A DNA stretch of 18,069 nt from Pseudorhodobacter antarcticus (GCA_945897655.1 CAMDHB010000025.1:1-18069); one strand, 5' to 3'. Positions 6,440 to 14,081 are shown, numbered from the stretch's first letter. Notes: a model not told the origin generated them from the letters alone. Translations and numbers: made by a program.

Positions 6440-7146
6440 GCTGGAAGCCGAAACGGTTCTGGAAGGACGCCACGGTTGAGGCCTGCGAAGGCGGCTTTAC
6501 CGTGCGGCTGGATGCACGTCCGGTCAAGACGCCTGGAAAGAACCTGCTGGTGGTGCCGACCCGTGCGATGGCTGAGGCGATTGCCGATGAATGGCAGGCG
6601 CAGCAGGGGTTGGTGCGGCCCGAGACGATGCCCTTTACCCGAGCGGCCAATTCCGCACTGGAAAAAGTGGCACCGCAGTTTGACGAGGTTGTGGGCCTGC
6701 TGGCCGCCTATGGCGATTCGGATCTGCTGTGCTACCGGGCAACTTCCCCGGTCGAGTTGATCGCCCTGCAACAGGCTGGCTGGGACCCGCTGCTGGACTG
6801 GGCTGCCACGGAACTGGGGGCGCCGTTGGTGGCTGTGGCGGGCGTCATGCACATCCCCCAGCCTGTCGGGTCGACGGCGCGGCTGCACCAGATGACCGCT
6901 GCGCTGAGCCCGTTTCAGATTGCGGCCTTTCATGATCTGGTGATGTTGTCGGGTTCCTTGGTGCTGGCATTCGCCGTGATCCACAGCAGATTGGCGCCGG
7001 AAGAGGCTTGGGAGTTGAGCCGAATCGACGAATCCTATCAGGCGTCGCTGTGGGGTGAAGACAGCGAAGCGGCCGCTTTGGCGGAAACAAAGCGCCTAGC
7101 CTTTCATCAGGCGGCTGCATTTTGGGCAATCTGCGCGGCAAACTGA
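6436..7146 (+). CDS. ATP12-family F1-ATPase assembly chaperone
   Basis: ATP12 proteins bind the alpha subunit of F1-ATPase and help assemble the F1 head; alphaproteobacteria share the family with mitochondria. The 236-aa product starts MSWKPKRFWKDATVEACEGGFTV and contains the family features LDARPVKTPGKNLLVVPTRAMAEAIADEW and YGDSDLLCYRA. The helical C-terminus includes the conserved acidic WELSRIDESYQ segment. The GTG start at 6436 overlaps the rluC stop (GTGA), with a G-rich stretch just upstream as ribosome site. A 7-bp inverted repeat, CGGCAAA/TTTGCCG (7136-7142 with 7153-7159), straddles its stop codon and may help end the message, though no T-run follows it. Confidence 0.92.
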   Translation: MSWKPKRFWKDATVEACEGGFTVRLDARPVKTPGKNLLVVPTRAMAEAIADEWQAQQGLVRPETMPFTRAANSALEKVAPQFDEVVGLLAAYGDSDLLCYRATSPVELIALQQAGWDPLLDWAATELGAPLVAVAGVMHIPQPVGSTARLHQMTAALSPFQIAAFHDLVMLSGSLVLAFAVIHSRLAPEEAWELSRIDESYQASLWGEDSEAAALAETKRLAFHQAAAFWAICAAN

Positions 7147-7177
7147 TCAATTTTTGCCGAATCCCGCCCAATTGGTC

Positions 7178-7288
7178 AGGGATTTCCCCCAAATGATACC
7201 TTAGTTCAACGAAACGTCGGGCACCCGAAACGGTTCTTGACGTAGGCTTGGCGTCATAGAAGACTACCAACACTTTGGGGAAATCCCT
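7178..7288. promoter_or_regulatory. Paired operator-like inverted repeat bracketing the aapJ promoter region
   Basis: AGGGATTTCCCC (7178-7189) is the exact reverse complement of GGGGAAATCCCT (7277-7288). With a one-base gap the match continues for three more bases on the inner side (CAAA versus TTTG). Each half is itself nearly palindromic (GGGA-WW-TCCC). The half-site centres are 99 bp apart. A -35-like TTGACG lies between them at 7237-7242. The layout fits two sites for one dimeric regulator, possibly looping the DNA. Confidence 0.5.
7237..7267 (+). promoter_or_regulatory. Possible aapJ promoter
   Basis: TTGACG at 7237-7242 is a good -35 hexamer. No good -10 follows at 16-18 bases; GACTAC at 7262-7267 (19-base spacing) is the least poor choice. 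A weak -10 would fit a promoter needing an activator. The call is tentative. A hairpin CCACCC/GGGTGG (7322-7327 with 7332-7337) lies in the resulting leader, 6 bases ahead of the ribosome site. Confidence 0.3.
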
Positions 7289-7357
7289 AAGACCGGTCCG
7301 GGCGAACCCCGACCAATCAAACCACCCGCAGGGGTGGATCAACAGGATGAGGTATCC

Positions 7358-8377
7358 ATGAAAAAATCTGTACTGTTCGGGACGATGGCCGCTGCTGCCG
7401 TTGTCGCGGGCGCGGCTGGTGCCGGCACGCTGGAAGACGTGATCGCACGCGGTGAATTGAACTGCGGATCGAACGCTGGTCTGGCCGGATTCTCGGCCCC
7501 CGATGCGAACGGCGTCTATCAGGGCTTTGACGTGGCCTTCTGCCGCGCGATTGCCGCTGCCGTTCTGGGCGACCCGATGAAGGTCAAGGTCATTCCGCTG
7601 TCGTCCGAGACGCGCTTTACCGCGCTGGCCGCTGGCGAAGTCGATATGCTGGCACGCACCAGCACCTGGACCTATTCGCGCGACAATGACCTGAAGCTGG
7701 ATTTCGTCGGCGTGAACTACTATGACGGCCAAGGCTTCATGGTGAAAAAATCGCTGGGCGTGTCGTCCGCCAAGGAACTGGACGGCGCTACCGTCTGCAT
7801 CCAGACCGGCACCACGACCGAATTGAACCTGGCCGACTATTTCAAGTCGAACGGCATGACCTATGAGCCCGTGCCGCTGAAGGACAACGCCGAAGCCGAA
7901 CAGCAGTACACCGCTGGCGCCTGCGACGTGTACACCACCGATGCGTCGGGTCTGGCTGCAACCCGCGCAACCTTTGCCGATGCCTCCGAGCATGTTCTGC
8001 TGCCGGAAATCATCTCCAAAGAGCCGCTCGCACTGGTCGTGCGTCATGGCGACAACCAGTGGGCTGACATCGTCAAGTGGACGTTCAACGCCCTTCTGAC
8101 CGCCGAAGAACTGGGCATCACCTCGACCAACGTCGACGAGATGGCTGCTGCACCGGGCGTCAACCCGGAGATCAACCGTCTGCTGGGCACCGAAGGTGAA
8201 CTGGGCGCGATGATGGGTCTGTCCAAGGACTGGGCTGTCAAGGCGATCAAGGCTGGCGGCAACTATGGCGAGATCTTCGAAGCCAACATCGGCGCTTCGA
8301 CCTCGATCGGCCTGGCGCGTGGTCTGAACGCGCTGTGGACCCAGGGCGGTCTGCAGTACTCCCCGCCGTTCCGGTAG
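7358..8377 (+). CDS. aapJ: General L-amino-acid ABC transporter, periplasmic binding protein (AapJ/BztA)
   Basis: AapJ/BztA captures polar amino acids such as glutamate, glutamine and aspartate in the periplasm and hands them to the AapQM channel. The start is ATG at 7358, giving a clear signal peptide: MKKS, a hydrophobic alanine/valine-rich stretch, and a likely cleavage near residues 21-23 (GAGAG-T). AGGA and GAGG lie 6-11 bases upstream. A GTG eight codons earlier would place charged residues before the signal and is rejected. The 339-aa protein carries the family-typical GFDVAFCRAIAAAV, PLSSETRFTALAAGEVDMLAR, TWTYSRD and DFVGVNYYDGQGFMVKKS. It is followed by an attenuator-like terminator, so it would be made in excess over the channel genes, as is usual for binding proteins. 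Confidence 0.95.
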   Translation: MKKSVLFGTMAAAAVVAGAAGAGTLEDVIARGELNCGSNAGLAGFSAPDANGVYQGFDVAFCRAIAAAVLGDPMKVKVIPLSSETRFTALAAGEVDMLARTSTWTYSRDNDLKLDFVGVNYYDGQGFMVKKSLGVSSAKELDGATVCIQTGTTTELNLADYFKSNGMTYEPVPLKDNAEAEQQYTAGACDVYTTDASGLAATRATFADASEHVLLPEIISKEPLALVVRHGDNQWADIVKWTFNALLTAEELGITSTNVDEMAAAPGVNPEINRLLGTEGELGAMMGLSKDWAVKAIKAGGNYGEIFEANIGASTSIGLARGLNALWTQGGLQYSPPFR

Positions 8378-8392
8378 ATCCGGGCGACATCA

Positions 8393-8419
8393 GGGCGCGC
8401 CAGATTGGCGCGCCCTTTT
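8393..8419 (+). terminator. Terminator/attenuator between aapJ and aapQ
   Basis: GGGCGCGCCA (8393-8402) pairs perfectly over 10 bases with TGGCGCGCCC (8406-8415) across the loop GAT, followed directly by TTTT. It lies 16 bases after the aapJ stop. It would end most transcripts after aapJ and allow some read-through into aapQMP. The hairpin could equally stabilise the aapJ message against 3' decay. Confidence 0.8.
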
Positions 8420-8486
8420 CCTATCCAGTCTGCCGTTCAACCCGGGCCATTGCTGCACGAGCCAGGGGAACTTTGGGGGTTATTCA

Positions 8487-9740
8487 ATGTCGACTGCGGT
8501 TGATGCACCGGGAAGCAATTTCCGTCTGGGAATGCTTATTTATGACACAAGGTATCGCTCGCTGACCATTCAGGTGGTCTTTCTGGCGCTGCTGATCGCC
8601 TTTTTTGTCTGGCTGGTGGACAACACGATCCACAACCTGTCGCTGAAGGGCAAGGATTTCGACTTTGGCTTTCTGTTCGTGCGCGCCGGTTATGACATCA
8701 ACCAGACCCTGGTCGAATACACCAATGACAGCACCCACGGGCGTGCGCTGGTGGTGGGGCTGCTGAATACGCTGTTTCTGGCATTCCTGTGCTGTGTGCT
8801 GGCCACGATCATCGGGTTGATTGCCGGCGTGCTGCGGCTGTCGAAGAACTGGATCGTGTCGCGCCTGATGGCGATCTACATCGAAACCGTCCGCAATGTG
8901 CCGGTGGTTCTGTGGATCGTGCTGGTAAACGCGATCATGTCCATCTCGATGCCCGAACCCAAGGAGTTTCGGGGTGAGAACCCGTCGGCATCAATGATCC
9001 TGTTTGATTCGGTCGCGGTCACGAACCGGGGCGTTTACCTGCCCGAACCGCTGTTCGAACATGGGATGGGGTCGCTGCAACTGGGCTACTTCTCGGTCAG
9101 TCTGAACCTGCTGGCCATCCTTGCCGTGATCATCGGGTCGGTCTGGGGGTATCGGCGCATTCAGGCTTCGGCCACCAAGGTGCAGCATGTAACGGGGGTG
9201 CGCCCCGTGACATGGTGGAAATCGGTGCTGATCATCACGGTACCGATTGTGGCGCTGAAATTCGCGCTGGGCTTTCATCTGGGCTATCCGGAACTGAAGG
9301 GCTTCAACTTCAACGGCGGCTTGCAGGCGCGCAATTCGCTGATTGCGATGTGGATCGCGCTGTCCGTGTATTCCGCGACCTATATCGCTGAAAACGTCCG
9401 CGCCGGTGTGATGGCCATATCACGTGGCCAGACTGAGGCAGCGCTGGCGTTGGGTCTGCGCAGCGGGTTGGCGCTGCGGCTGGTCGTGTTGCCGCAGGCG
9501 TTGCGCTTGATCGTGCCGCCGCTGATCTCGCAGTACCTGTCGATCACCAAGAACACCTCGCTGGCGATTGCCGTGGGGTACATGGACCTGCGGTCCACGC
9601 TGGGCGGGATCACGATGAACCAGACCGGGCGCGAGATGGAATCGATGCTGTTGTTGATGGGGATCTATCTGACAATCAGCCTGATCATCTCGGCCCTGAT
9701 GAACGTTTATAACAAAAGCATTGCGTTGAAGGAGCGTTAA
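8487..9740 (+). CDS. aapQ: Amino-acid ABC transporter permease (AapQ/BztB)
   Basis: AapQ is one of the two inner-membrane subunits of the polar amino-acid importer. The 417-aa product has an N-terminal membrane segment (about residues 28-45), a large periplasmic insert typical of AapQ, and several further membrane spans. The first HisM-type segment is GRALVVGLLNTLFLAFL (85-101). The cytoplasmic EAA loop lies at about 302-340 (ENVRAGVMAISRGQTEAALALGL, then LPQALRLIVPP), which docks onto the ATPase. The ATG is preceded by a G-rich TTTGGGGGT ribosome site. aapM begins one base after its TAA, so the pair is tightly coupled. Confidence 0.94.
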   Translation: MSTAVDAPGSNFRLGMLIYDTRYRSLTIQVVFLALLIAFFVWLVDNTIHNLSLKGKDFDFGFLFVRAGYDINQTLVEYTNDSTHGRALVVGLLNTLFLAFLCCVLATIIGLIAGVLRLSKNWIVSRLMAIYIETVRNVPVVLWIVLVNAIMSISMPEPKEFRGENPSASMILFDSVAVTNRGVYLPEPLFEHGMGSLQLGYFSVSLNLLAILAVIIGSVWGYRRIQASATKVQHVTGVRPVTWWKSVLIITVPIVALKFALGFHLGYPELKGFNFNGGLQARNSLIAMWIALSVYSATYIAENVRAGVMAISRGQTEAALALGLRSGLALRLVVLPQALRLIVPPLISQYLSITKNTSLAIAVGYMDLRSTLGGITMNQTGREMESMLLLMGIYLTISLIISALMNVYNKSIALKER

Positions 9741-9741
9741 G

Positions 9742-11040
9742 ATGGCCGACACCGCATTCGTCCGCGACAAGATGCTGGCCCCGCAAAAGGCGCCGTCCAG
9801 CGAAGTGGGTGCCCTGCGCTGGATGCGCGAGAACCTGTTTTCCGGTCCGCTGAACACCATTTTGACCCTGGCGGCGCTGTACTTCGTTTACGTCATCGTG
9901 GCCACCATCGGCCCCTGGCTGAGCCGGTCGGTCTGGAACGCGTCAACCTTGCAGGAATGCCGCGCGATCGTGGAGGCGAGTTTTGGCGAGGGGAAGAAGG
10001 GGGCCTGCTTTGCGGTCATCAATGAACGCTGGCAGCAGATCATCTTCGGCTTTTACCCACGTGATCTGTATTGGCGGCCGACGCTGACGATGGTGCTGAT
10101 GCTGGTTGCCCTGGGCCCGGTGCTGTTCACCTGGGTGCCGCGCAAGTTGCTGTGGTTTTCCTTTGCCTTCCCGGCTGTCGCGTTCTGGCTGCTATGGGGG
10201 GGCACGGTCTGGCTGCCCGTCGCCATTCTTCTGGCCTTTGGCGTGGCCTATGCCGCCTATCGTGTGCTGACCCCGGTCAATGGCCTGCTTGGCATCGTCG
10301 CGGCCATCATTGCGCCAATCCTGTACTGGCTTTACCTCTGCGCCCCGTTGGCCAACGTTTTGGAGACGGCCCTGCCCTTTGGTCTGCGTACGCTGCAATC
10401 GCATGAATTCGGGGGGTTCCTGCTATCCTCGGTCATCGGGGTGTCGGGCATCGCCTTTTCGCTGCCCTTGGGCATTCTGCTGGCCCTTGGCCGCCAGTCT
10501 GACCTGTTCGTCGTCAAAACGACCTGCGTCGCCTTTATCGAGGGGTTTCGCGGCGTGCCGCTGATCACCTTGCTGTTCGTCGCGTCGTTGCTGCTGAACT
10601 ATTTCCTGCCGCCGGGGACCGAGTTTGACGTGATCTTGCGCGTCATCATCATGGTCACCATCTTTTCTGCCGCCTATATGGCCGAGGTGGTTCGTGGGGG
10701 CCTTGCCGCCCTGCCGCGTGGTCAGTACGAGGCGGCCGATGCGCTGGGCCTGGACTATTGGCAGGCGCAGCGGCTGATCATCATGCCCCAGGCTCTCAAA
10801 GTGTCGATCCCGGGCATCGTTGGCAACTTCATCGGGCTGTTCAAGGACACGACGCTGGTCAGCTTCATCTCGTTGCAAGACCCGCTGCAACTGGTGGCCT
10901 CGATCCGCGCCAATCAGGAGTGGAACGGGATTTACTGGGAACTGTTCATCTTCGTCGGCCTGTTGTTCTTTGCCTTCTGCTTCCCGATGTCCCGCTATTC
11001 CATGTATCTTGAGCGCAAACTCAAGACCGATCACCGATAG
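9742..11040 (+). CDS. aapM: Amino-acid ABC transporter permease (AapM/BztC)
   Basis: AapM pairs with AapQ to form the membrane channel of the importer. The 432-aa protein starts with a hydrophilic N-terminus and a first span at about residues 38-58. An extracytoplasmic loop follows with two cysteines (73 and 89) and the family-typical FGFYPRDLYWRP (102-113), then several spans. The EAA loop is at about 315-354 (EVVRGGLAALPRGQYEAADALGL ending IMPQALKVSIPG). AAGGAG before the aapQ stop serves as ribosome site. Its stop codon TAG runs into GAG to make the AGGAG site for aapP. No disruption is seen. Confidence 0.94.
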   Translation: MADTAFVRDKMLAPQKAPSSEVGALRWMRENLFSGPLNTILTLAALYFVYVIVATIGPWLSRSVWNASTLQECRAIVEASFGEGKKGACFAVINERWQQIIFGFYPRDLYWRPTLTMVLMLVALGPVLFTWVPRKLLWFSFAFPAVAFWLLWGGTVWLPVAILLAFGVAYAAYRVLTPVNGLLGIVAAIIAPILYWLYLCAPLANVLETALPFGLRTLQSHEFGGFLLSSVIGVSGIAFSLPLGILLALGRQSDLFVVKTTCVAFIEGFRGVPLITLLFVASLLLNYFLPPGTEFDVILRVIIMVTIFSAAYMAEVVRGGLAALPRGQYEAADALGLDYWQAQRLIIMPQALKVSIPGIVGNFIGLFKDTTLVSFISLQDPLQLVASIRANQEWNGIYWELFIFVGLLFFAFCFPMSRYSMYLERKLKTDHR

Positions 11041-11050
11041 GAGCCCGCTG

Positions 11051-11818
11051 ATGGCAACCGCAGCAAAAATGACCGTAACGGATGAAGTGGCCATCCAGAT
11101 CACGGCGATGAACAAATGGTATGGCACCTTTCACGTGCTGCGCGACATCAACATGACCGTGTCGCGGGGCGAGCGGATCGTGGTTTGCGGGCCGTCAGGG
11201 TCGGGCAAATCGACGCTGATCCGCTGCATCAACCGGCTGGAGGAGCATCAGCAGGGCCAGATCATCGTGGATGGCACGGAACTGACCAGCGACCTGAAGA
11301 ACATCGACAAGGTGCGGTCCGAGGTTGGCATGGTGTTCCAGCATTTCAACCTGTTCCCGCATCTGACCATTCTGGAGAACCTGACGCTGGCCCCGATCTG
11401 GGTGCGCAAGGTGCCCAAGAAGGACGCCGAAGAGGTGGCGATGCACTTCCTGAAGAAGGTCAAGATCCCCGAACAGGCGGCCAAGTATCCCGGGCAGTTG
11501 TCGGGCGGCCAGCAGCAGCGCGTGGCGATTGCGCGCTCCTTGTGCATGAAACCGCGGATCATGCTGTTTGACGAGCCGACGTCGGCTTTGGACCCCGAGA
11601 TGATCAAGGAAGTCTTGGACACCATGATCGAACTGGCCCAAGAAGGCATGACGATGATCTGCGTGACGCACGAGATGGGCTTTGCCCAGGCCGTGGCGAA
11701 CCGGGTGATCTTCATGGATCAGGGCCAGATCGTGGAGCAGAACGAGCCGAAGGAGTTTTTCAACAACCCGAAATCGGACCGCACGAAGCTGTTCCTGAGC
11801 CAGATTCTGGGGCACTGA
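11051..11818 (+). CDS. aapP: Amino-acid ABC transporter ATPase (AapP/BztD)
   Basis: AapP is the ATPase that powers AapQM. The start is ATG at 11051, giving 255 aa; AGGAG at 11039-11043 overlaps the aapM stop. The open frame extends 77 codons upstream, but those codons overlap aapM and encode no ABC sequence. Motifs: Walker A GPSGSGKST (47-55), Q-loop QHFNLFPHLT (97-106), signature LSGGQQQR (150-157), Walker B IMLFDE (170-175), D-loop SALD (178-181) and H-loop His208 in VTHEMGFA. These are all typical of polar amino-acid ATPases (GlnQ/HisP type). The following gene starts only 9 bases later with no terminator between. Confidence 0.95.
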   Translation: MATAAKMTVTDEVAIQITAMNKWYGTFHVLRDINMTVSRGERIVVCGPSGSGKSTLIRCINRLEEHQQGQIIVDGTELTSDLKNIDKVRSEVGMVFQHFNLFPHLTILENLTLAPIWVRKVPKKDAEEVAMHFLKKVKIPEQAAKYPGQLSGGQQQRVAIARSLCMKPRIMLFDEPTSALDPEMIKEVLDTMIELAQEGMTMICVTHEMGFAQAVANRVIFMDQGQIVEQNEPKEFFNNPKSDRTKLFLSQILGH

Positions 11819-11827
11819 GGTCGAAGG

Positions 11828-12529
11828 GTGGAGGACTACGGCAAGCTTGTCTATCTGGACGTTCAGAAGACCGGGTCGACCTTTATCAGTGCATTCCTGC
11901 GGGAATGCGCAAATTTGGGCCTCCATCATTCCGAACAACATGCTCGTGTGGCAGAGGCCCGGCCCGGCACAACCTATGCCATTTCCGTGCGGCACCCGCT
12001 GGAGCAATACGTCAGTCTGTTTCGTTACGGACTAGATGAGAAGGGCGCAGTATTTTCACGGATCAAAAGCATCGGACGGGAGGACCTTTATCATGCCGAT
12101 GGTTTTGACGACTGGATGCGCTTCATTCTGGATGCTGCCAACGCCAAGGTGCTTGGCGAAGGCTATGCCGATGTTGCCGGTCTGGGCATGGGATTTCAAA
12201 CTTGGCGATTTCTCGCCCTTTCGGTGGTAAATCCCCGTGACAGGTTTCTGAATGCGGGTGTCGAAAGCCTGAAGGACATTTACCGGCAGCACAACATCGC
12301 TTCCGTTATTTTGCGAAACGAAAGCCTGAATGCCGACTTGCGCGAAAAGTTGGTTTCCGTTCACCCCGATTGGTTTCACCTGGAAAAGGTTGATGCCATC
12401 CTGTCCAAGGGCGACCGGGTAAATGCATCGACCACTCAGATAGCCCGAGCGAAGCTTCCCCCTGATATCAATGAGTTTTTTTTCAGGAAGGAAGCTTTTC
12501 TTCTGGACCAGTTCTATCCAAACGGTTGA
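11828..12529 (+). CDS. Sulfotransferase-like protein
   Basis: The 233-aa product looks like a small PAPS-dependent sulfotransferase. VQKTGSTFISAFLRE (12-26) matches the 5'-phosphosulfate loop (Lys14, Thr15, Ser17, Thr18). SVRHPLEQYVSLFRYG (53-68) matches the 3'-phosphate loop (Arg55, Ser63). The C-terminal LDQFYPN resembles the end of such proteins. The acceptor cannot be guessed; no signal or membrane segment is seen. The start is GTG at 11828 with AAGG directly upstream and GAGG at 11817-11820. No in-frame ATG occurs before codon 97. It follows aapP by 9 bases and may be read from the aap message. GC is clearly lower than its neighbours: three 60-base blocks (from 11881, 12061 and 12301) have 29, 31 and 28 G+C, against 41 in a block of aapP (from 11461). 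Acquisition by transfer is likely. Confidence 0.65.
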   Translation: MEDYGKLVYLDVQKTGSTFISAFLRECANLGLHHSEQHARVAEARPGTTYAISVRHPLEQYVSLFRYGLDEKGAVFSRIKSIGREDLYHADGFDDWMRFILDAANAKVLGEGYADVAGLGMGFQTWRFLALSVVNPRDRFLNAGVESLKDIYRQHNIASVILRNESLNADLREKLVSVHPDWFHLEKVDAILSKGDRVNASTTQIARAKLPPDINEFFFRKEAFLLDQFYPNG

Positions 12530-12544
12530 GCTGATTGGACAGGA

Positions 12545-12655
12545 TTACACCACAAACTCGCGCGGGACGATGAAATCGACTGTGACGGCAGCGCCAAAGC
12601 CAACCTCGGCCCAAGTGTCGGTCACGAAATCGCAGACCAGTGTGGCGCCCGTGGG
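12545..12655 (-). pseudogene. Severed C-terminal tail of the SixA gene
   Basis: Read in the same frame beyond the TAG, this stretch encodes 36 residues, beginning PTGATLVCDF and ending DFIVPREFVV before TAA (12545-12547). That is what SixA homologues of this group have at their C-termini (PTGAT-V-DF ... DFIVPR). No frameshift or second stop is present, so the break is recent, is a sequencing error, or is tolerated by read-through. The combined frame, 12545-13048, would code for 167 residues counting the amber position. Confidence 0.75.
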
Positions 12656-13048
12656 CTAGCGGGAAAATTCGGGGTGGATCGGCGGGTGGGCCAACAGACG
12701 TTCGGCAAACTCGGCTATACCGGGGTTGTGGCCGATCATCATCACACAGTCATCGGTGGCATGGCGCAGGACGGCCAGCATCACATCCGGCCCGGCATGG
12801 TAAAGCGCGGGCTTGAGGTGCAGGATCGGCGTGCCGGGCAGGGCGGGGGCCAGGCCAGAAAAGGTGCCGCGCGTGCGTTCGGCATCTGAACACAGCACTT
12901 CCCCCGGCACATAGCCGCGCGAGGCGAGCCAGACCCCAAGCTCGGCCGCAGCCGCCTTGCCGCGCTCATTCAGCGGGCGGTCGTGGTCTGGGGTGGCCGG
13001 ATCGTCCCAGCTGGATTTCGCATGCCGTGTCAGGATCAAACGCTTCAT
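12656..13048 (-). CDS. SixA-type histidine phosphatase, truncated by in-frame amber codon
   Basis: This histidine phosphatase-superfamily protein starts MKRLILTRHAKSSWDD, where RHA carries the phosphorylated histidine as in SixA phosphohistidine phosphatases. It has DRPLNERGK, a central CSDAERTRGT segment (SSxARRT-type) and MIGHNPGIAEFAERLL with the second catalytic histidine. The frame stops at TAG (12656-12658) after 130 residues. The same frame continues in perfect SixA style for 36 more codons, so the gene has probably suffered a nonsense change (Tyr to amber is likely at this position). All catalytic residues lie before the stop. Its ATG overlaps the stop of the ferredoxin-like gene by 4 nt (ATGA, 13045-13048), so both come from one message. 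The convergent sulfotransferase-like gene ends 15 bases from the intact frame's end. Confidence 0.8.
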   Translation of the reverse strand: MKRLILTRHAKSSWDDPATPDHDRPLNERGKAAAAELGVWLASRGYVPGEVLCSDAERTRGTFSGLAPALPGTPILHLKPALYHAGPDVMLAVLRHATDDCVMMIGHNPGIAEFAERLLAHPPIHPEFSR

Positions 13049-13734
13049 CGGTGGAATTGCCTCATGTGATAGGCCGATTGTTCAGGCATCCTTGCATAGG
13101 CTTGGGACACGGGGCAAGTGCTGCGCACAAGGCAACCGCCGGTCATGCAGTCTTGGCCCTGATCGCTGTCCAGAAACCCGTGGCAGCGGGGCACGTCATA
13201 GCCGGTGCCCGTCAGCGCGCCTGCGGGGCAGGCGGACAGGCAAGGTTGGGCGCAGGTGTCGCAGGGCCGGGGGGGTGGGGCGGGCAGGTCTAAAGACTGC
13301 TTCAGCGCCAAGGCGCCGCGAAAGCTGACCATCAGGCCTTGTTGACCATGCACCAACAGCTTCACCGGGCTTTCCCAGACAGACCCCGTGCGCAGGGCCC
13401 AGGTGAAGAACGGCAGGTAGGGCGGCCCGCCAAAGGGAAACAGCGCCTTGGCCCCCAGATCGCAGGCAAGCCCGCCCACAACCCGGCGCGACCAACGGTC
13501 CACCGGGTCCGGCCCGCCCCATTCGGGCGAGGCGGTGACGGCGGCCCAATAGCCCGGCTCCAGCGGCCCCAGCATCAGGAGGGTGCGTGTTCCGTCGGGC
13601 AGGGTGGGGTCATCCTGACAGGCAAAACCGCCCAGCACTTGCAGGTGCCGCGCTGCCGCCTGTGCTGCAATGTCGGTCAGCGAAAGGGCAGCTAAAGGCT
13701 CCCCCCCGGTTTCGCCGGTTTCTCGTCCTGCCAT
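13045..13734 (-). CDS. Ferredoxin-like protein with two cysteine clusters
   Basis: The 229-aa product has an N-terminal domain without recognised motifs, a middle segment with LFPFGGPPYLPF, and a cysteine-rich C-terminus. CDTCAQPCLSACP is a CxxCxxxCxxxCP [4Fe-4S] cluster motif (Cys158, 161, 165, 169), and further cysteines lie at 184, 196, 201 and 207. The arrangement recalls the iron-sulfur domain of epoxyqueuosine reductase-like proteins, but the catalytic domain is absent; its role is unknown. The start chosen is ATG at 13734, with GGAGG 10 bases upstream; the open frame continues upstream to 14061 but that part encodes a desaturase fragment. The gene overlaps sixA by 4 nt. Its first 14 codons overlap the end of the desaturase remnant in another frame. 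Confidence 0.75.
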   Translation of the reverse strand: MAGRETGETGGEPLAALSLTDIAAQAAARHLQVLGGFACQDDPTLPDGTRTLLMLGPLEPGYWAAVTASPEWGGPDPVDRWSRRVVGGLACDLGAKALFPFGGPPYLPFFTWALRTGSVWESPVKLLVHGQQGLMVSFRGALALKQSLDLPAPPPRPCDTCAQPCLSACPAGALTGTGYDVPRCHGFLDSDQGQDCMTGGCLVRSTCPVSQAYARMPEQSAYHMRQFHR

Positions 13735-14061
13735 TCCAGCCCCACCTCCCGTACGTCTTGCCCCGAGTTGAGCACGATAGGTGCGAAAAATCCGGTCCCA
13801 AACCGACAGGGCAAAGCCGTAATTGCGGTCATGTTCGGCCCGGATCACCGAATGATGGACGCGGTGCATGTCGGGCGTCACCGGAACCCAGCGCAAGGTG
13901 CGGTCCAGCCACAGCGCTACCTTGTGGGTGATCGCGTGTTGCAGATCCAGCCGCTGGTCGCAGCGGCCCCCCAGTCGGGTCATGCCCAGCTTGGTGAACC
14001 AGCGCCCCGCCCGGGGCAATCGCGTCCAGCCCCTCAAACAATACCAGCACGACCACTGCAC
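13692..14061 (-). pseudogene. Remnant of a sterol desaturase/fatty acid hydroxylase family gene
   Basis: One frame encodes LDRTLRWVPVTPDMHRVHHS and then EHDRNYGFALSVWDRIFRTYRAQ, the unmistakable C-terminal histidine box of the FA-hydroxylase superfamily. At about 13765-13770 the likely continuation moves to another frame (GQDVREVGLEWQDEKPAKP, ending at TAG 13692-13694), which reads like the usual family C-terminus. The N-terminal two thirds, with the first histidine boxes, are absent. The gene would have to start beyond 14100, where the divergent desaturase promoter region lies. A further frameshift is possible near 14040, where AVVVLVLFEG is readable in a third frame. The fragment is 5'-truncated and frameshifted, so it cannot be functional. 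Confidence 0.65.
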
Positions 14062-14081
14062 AGGAAACAGGCATCTGGGCC

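Noticed and set aside
6845..8047. 400-codon open frame on the minus strand
   Set aside because: It spans the antisense of atp12, a promoter region and aapJ. It has no recognisable domains.
12471..12659. 62-codon plus-strand open frame after the sulfotransferase-like gene
   Set aside because: It lies antisense to the in-frame tail of sixA and overlaps the sulfotransferase-like gene in another frame.
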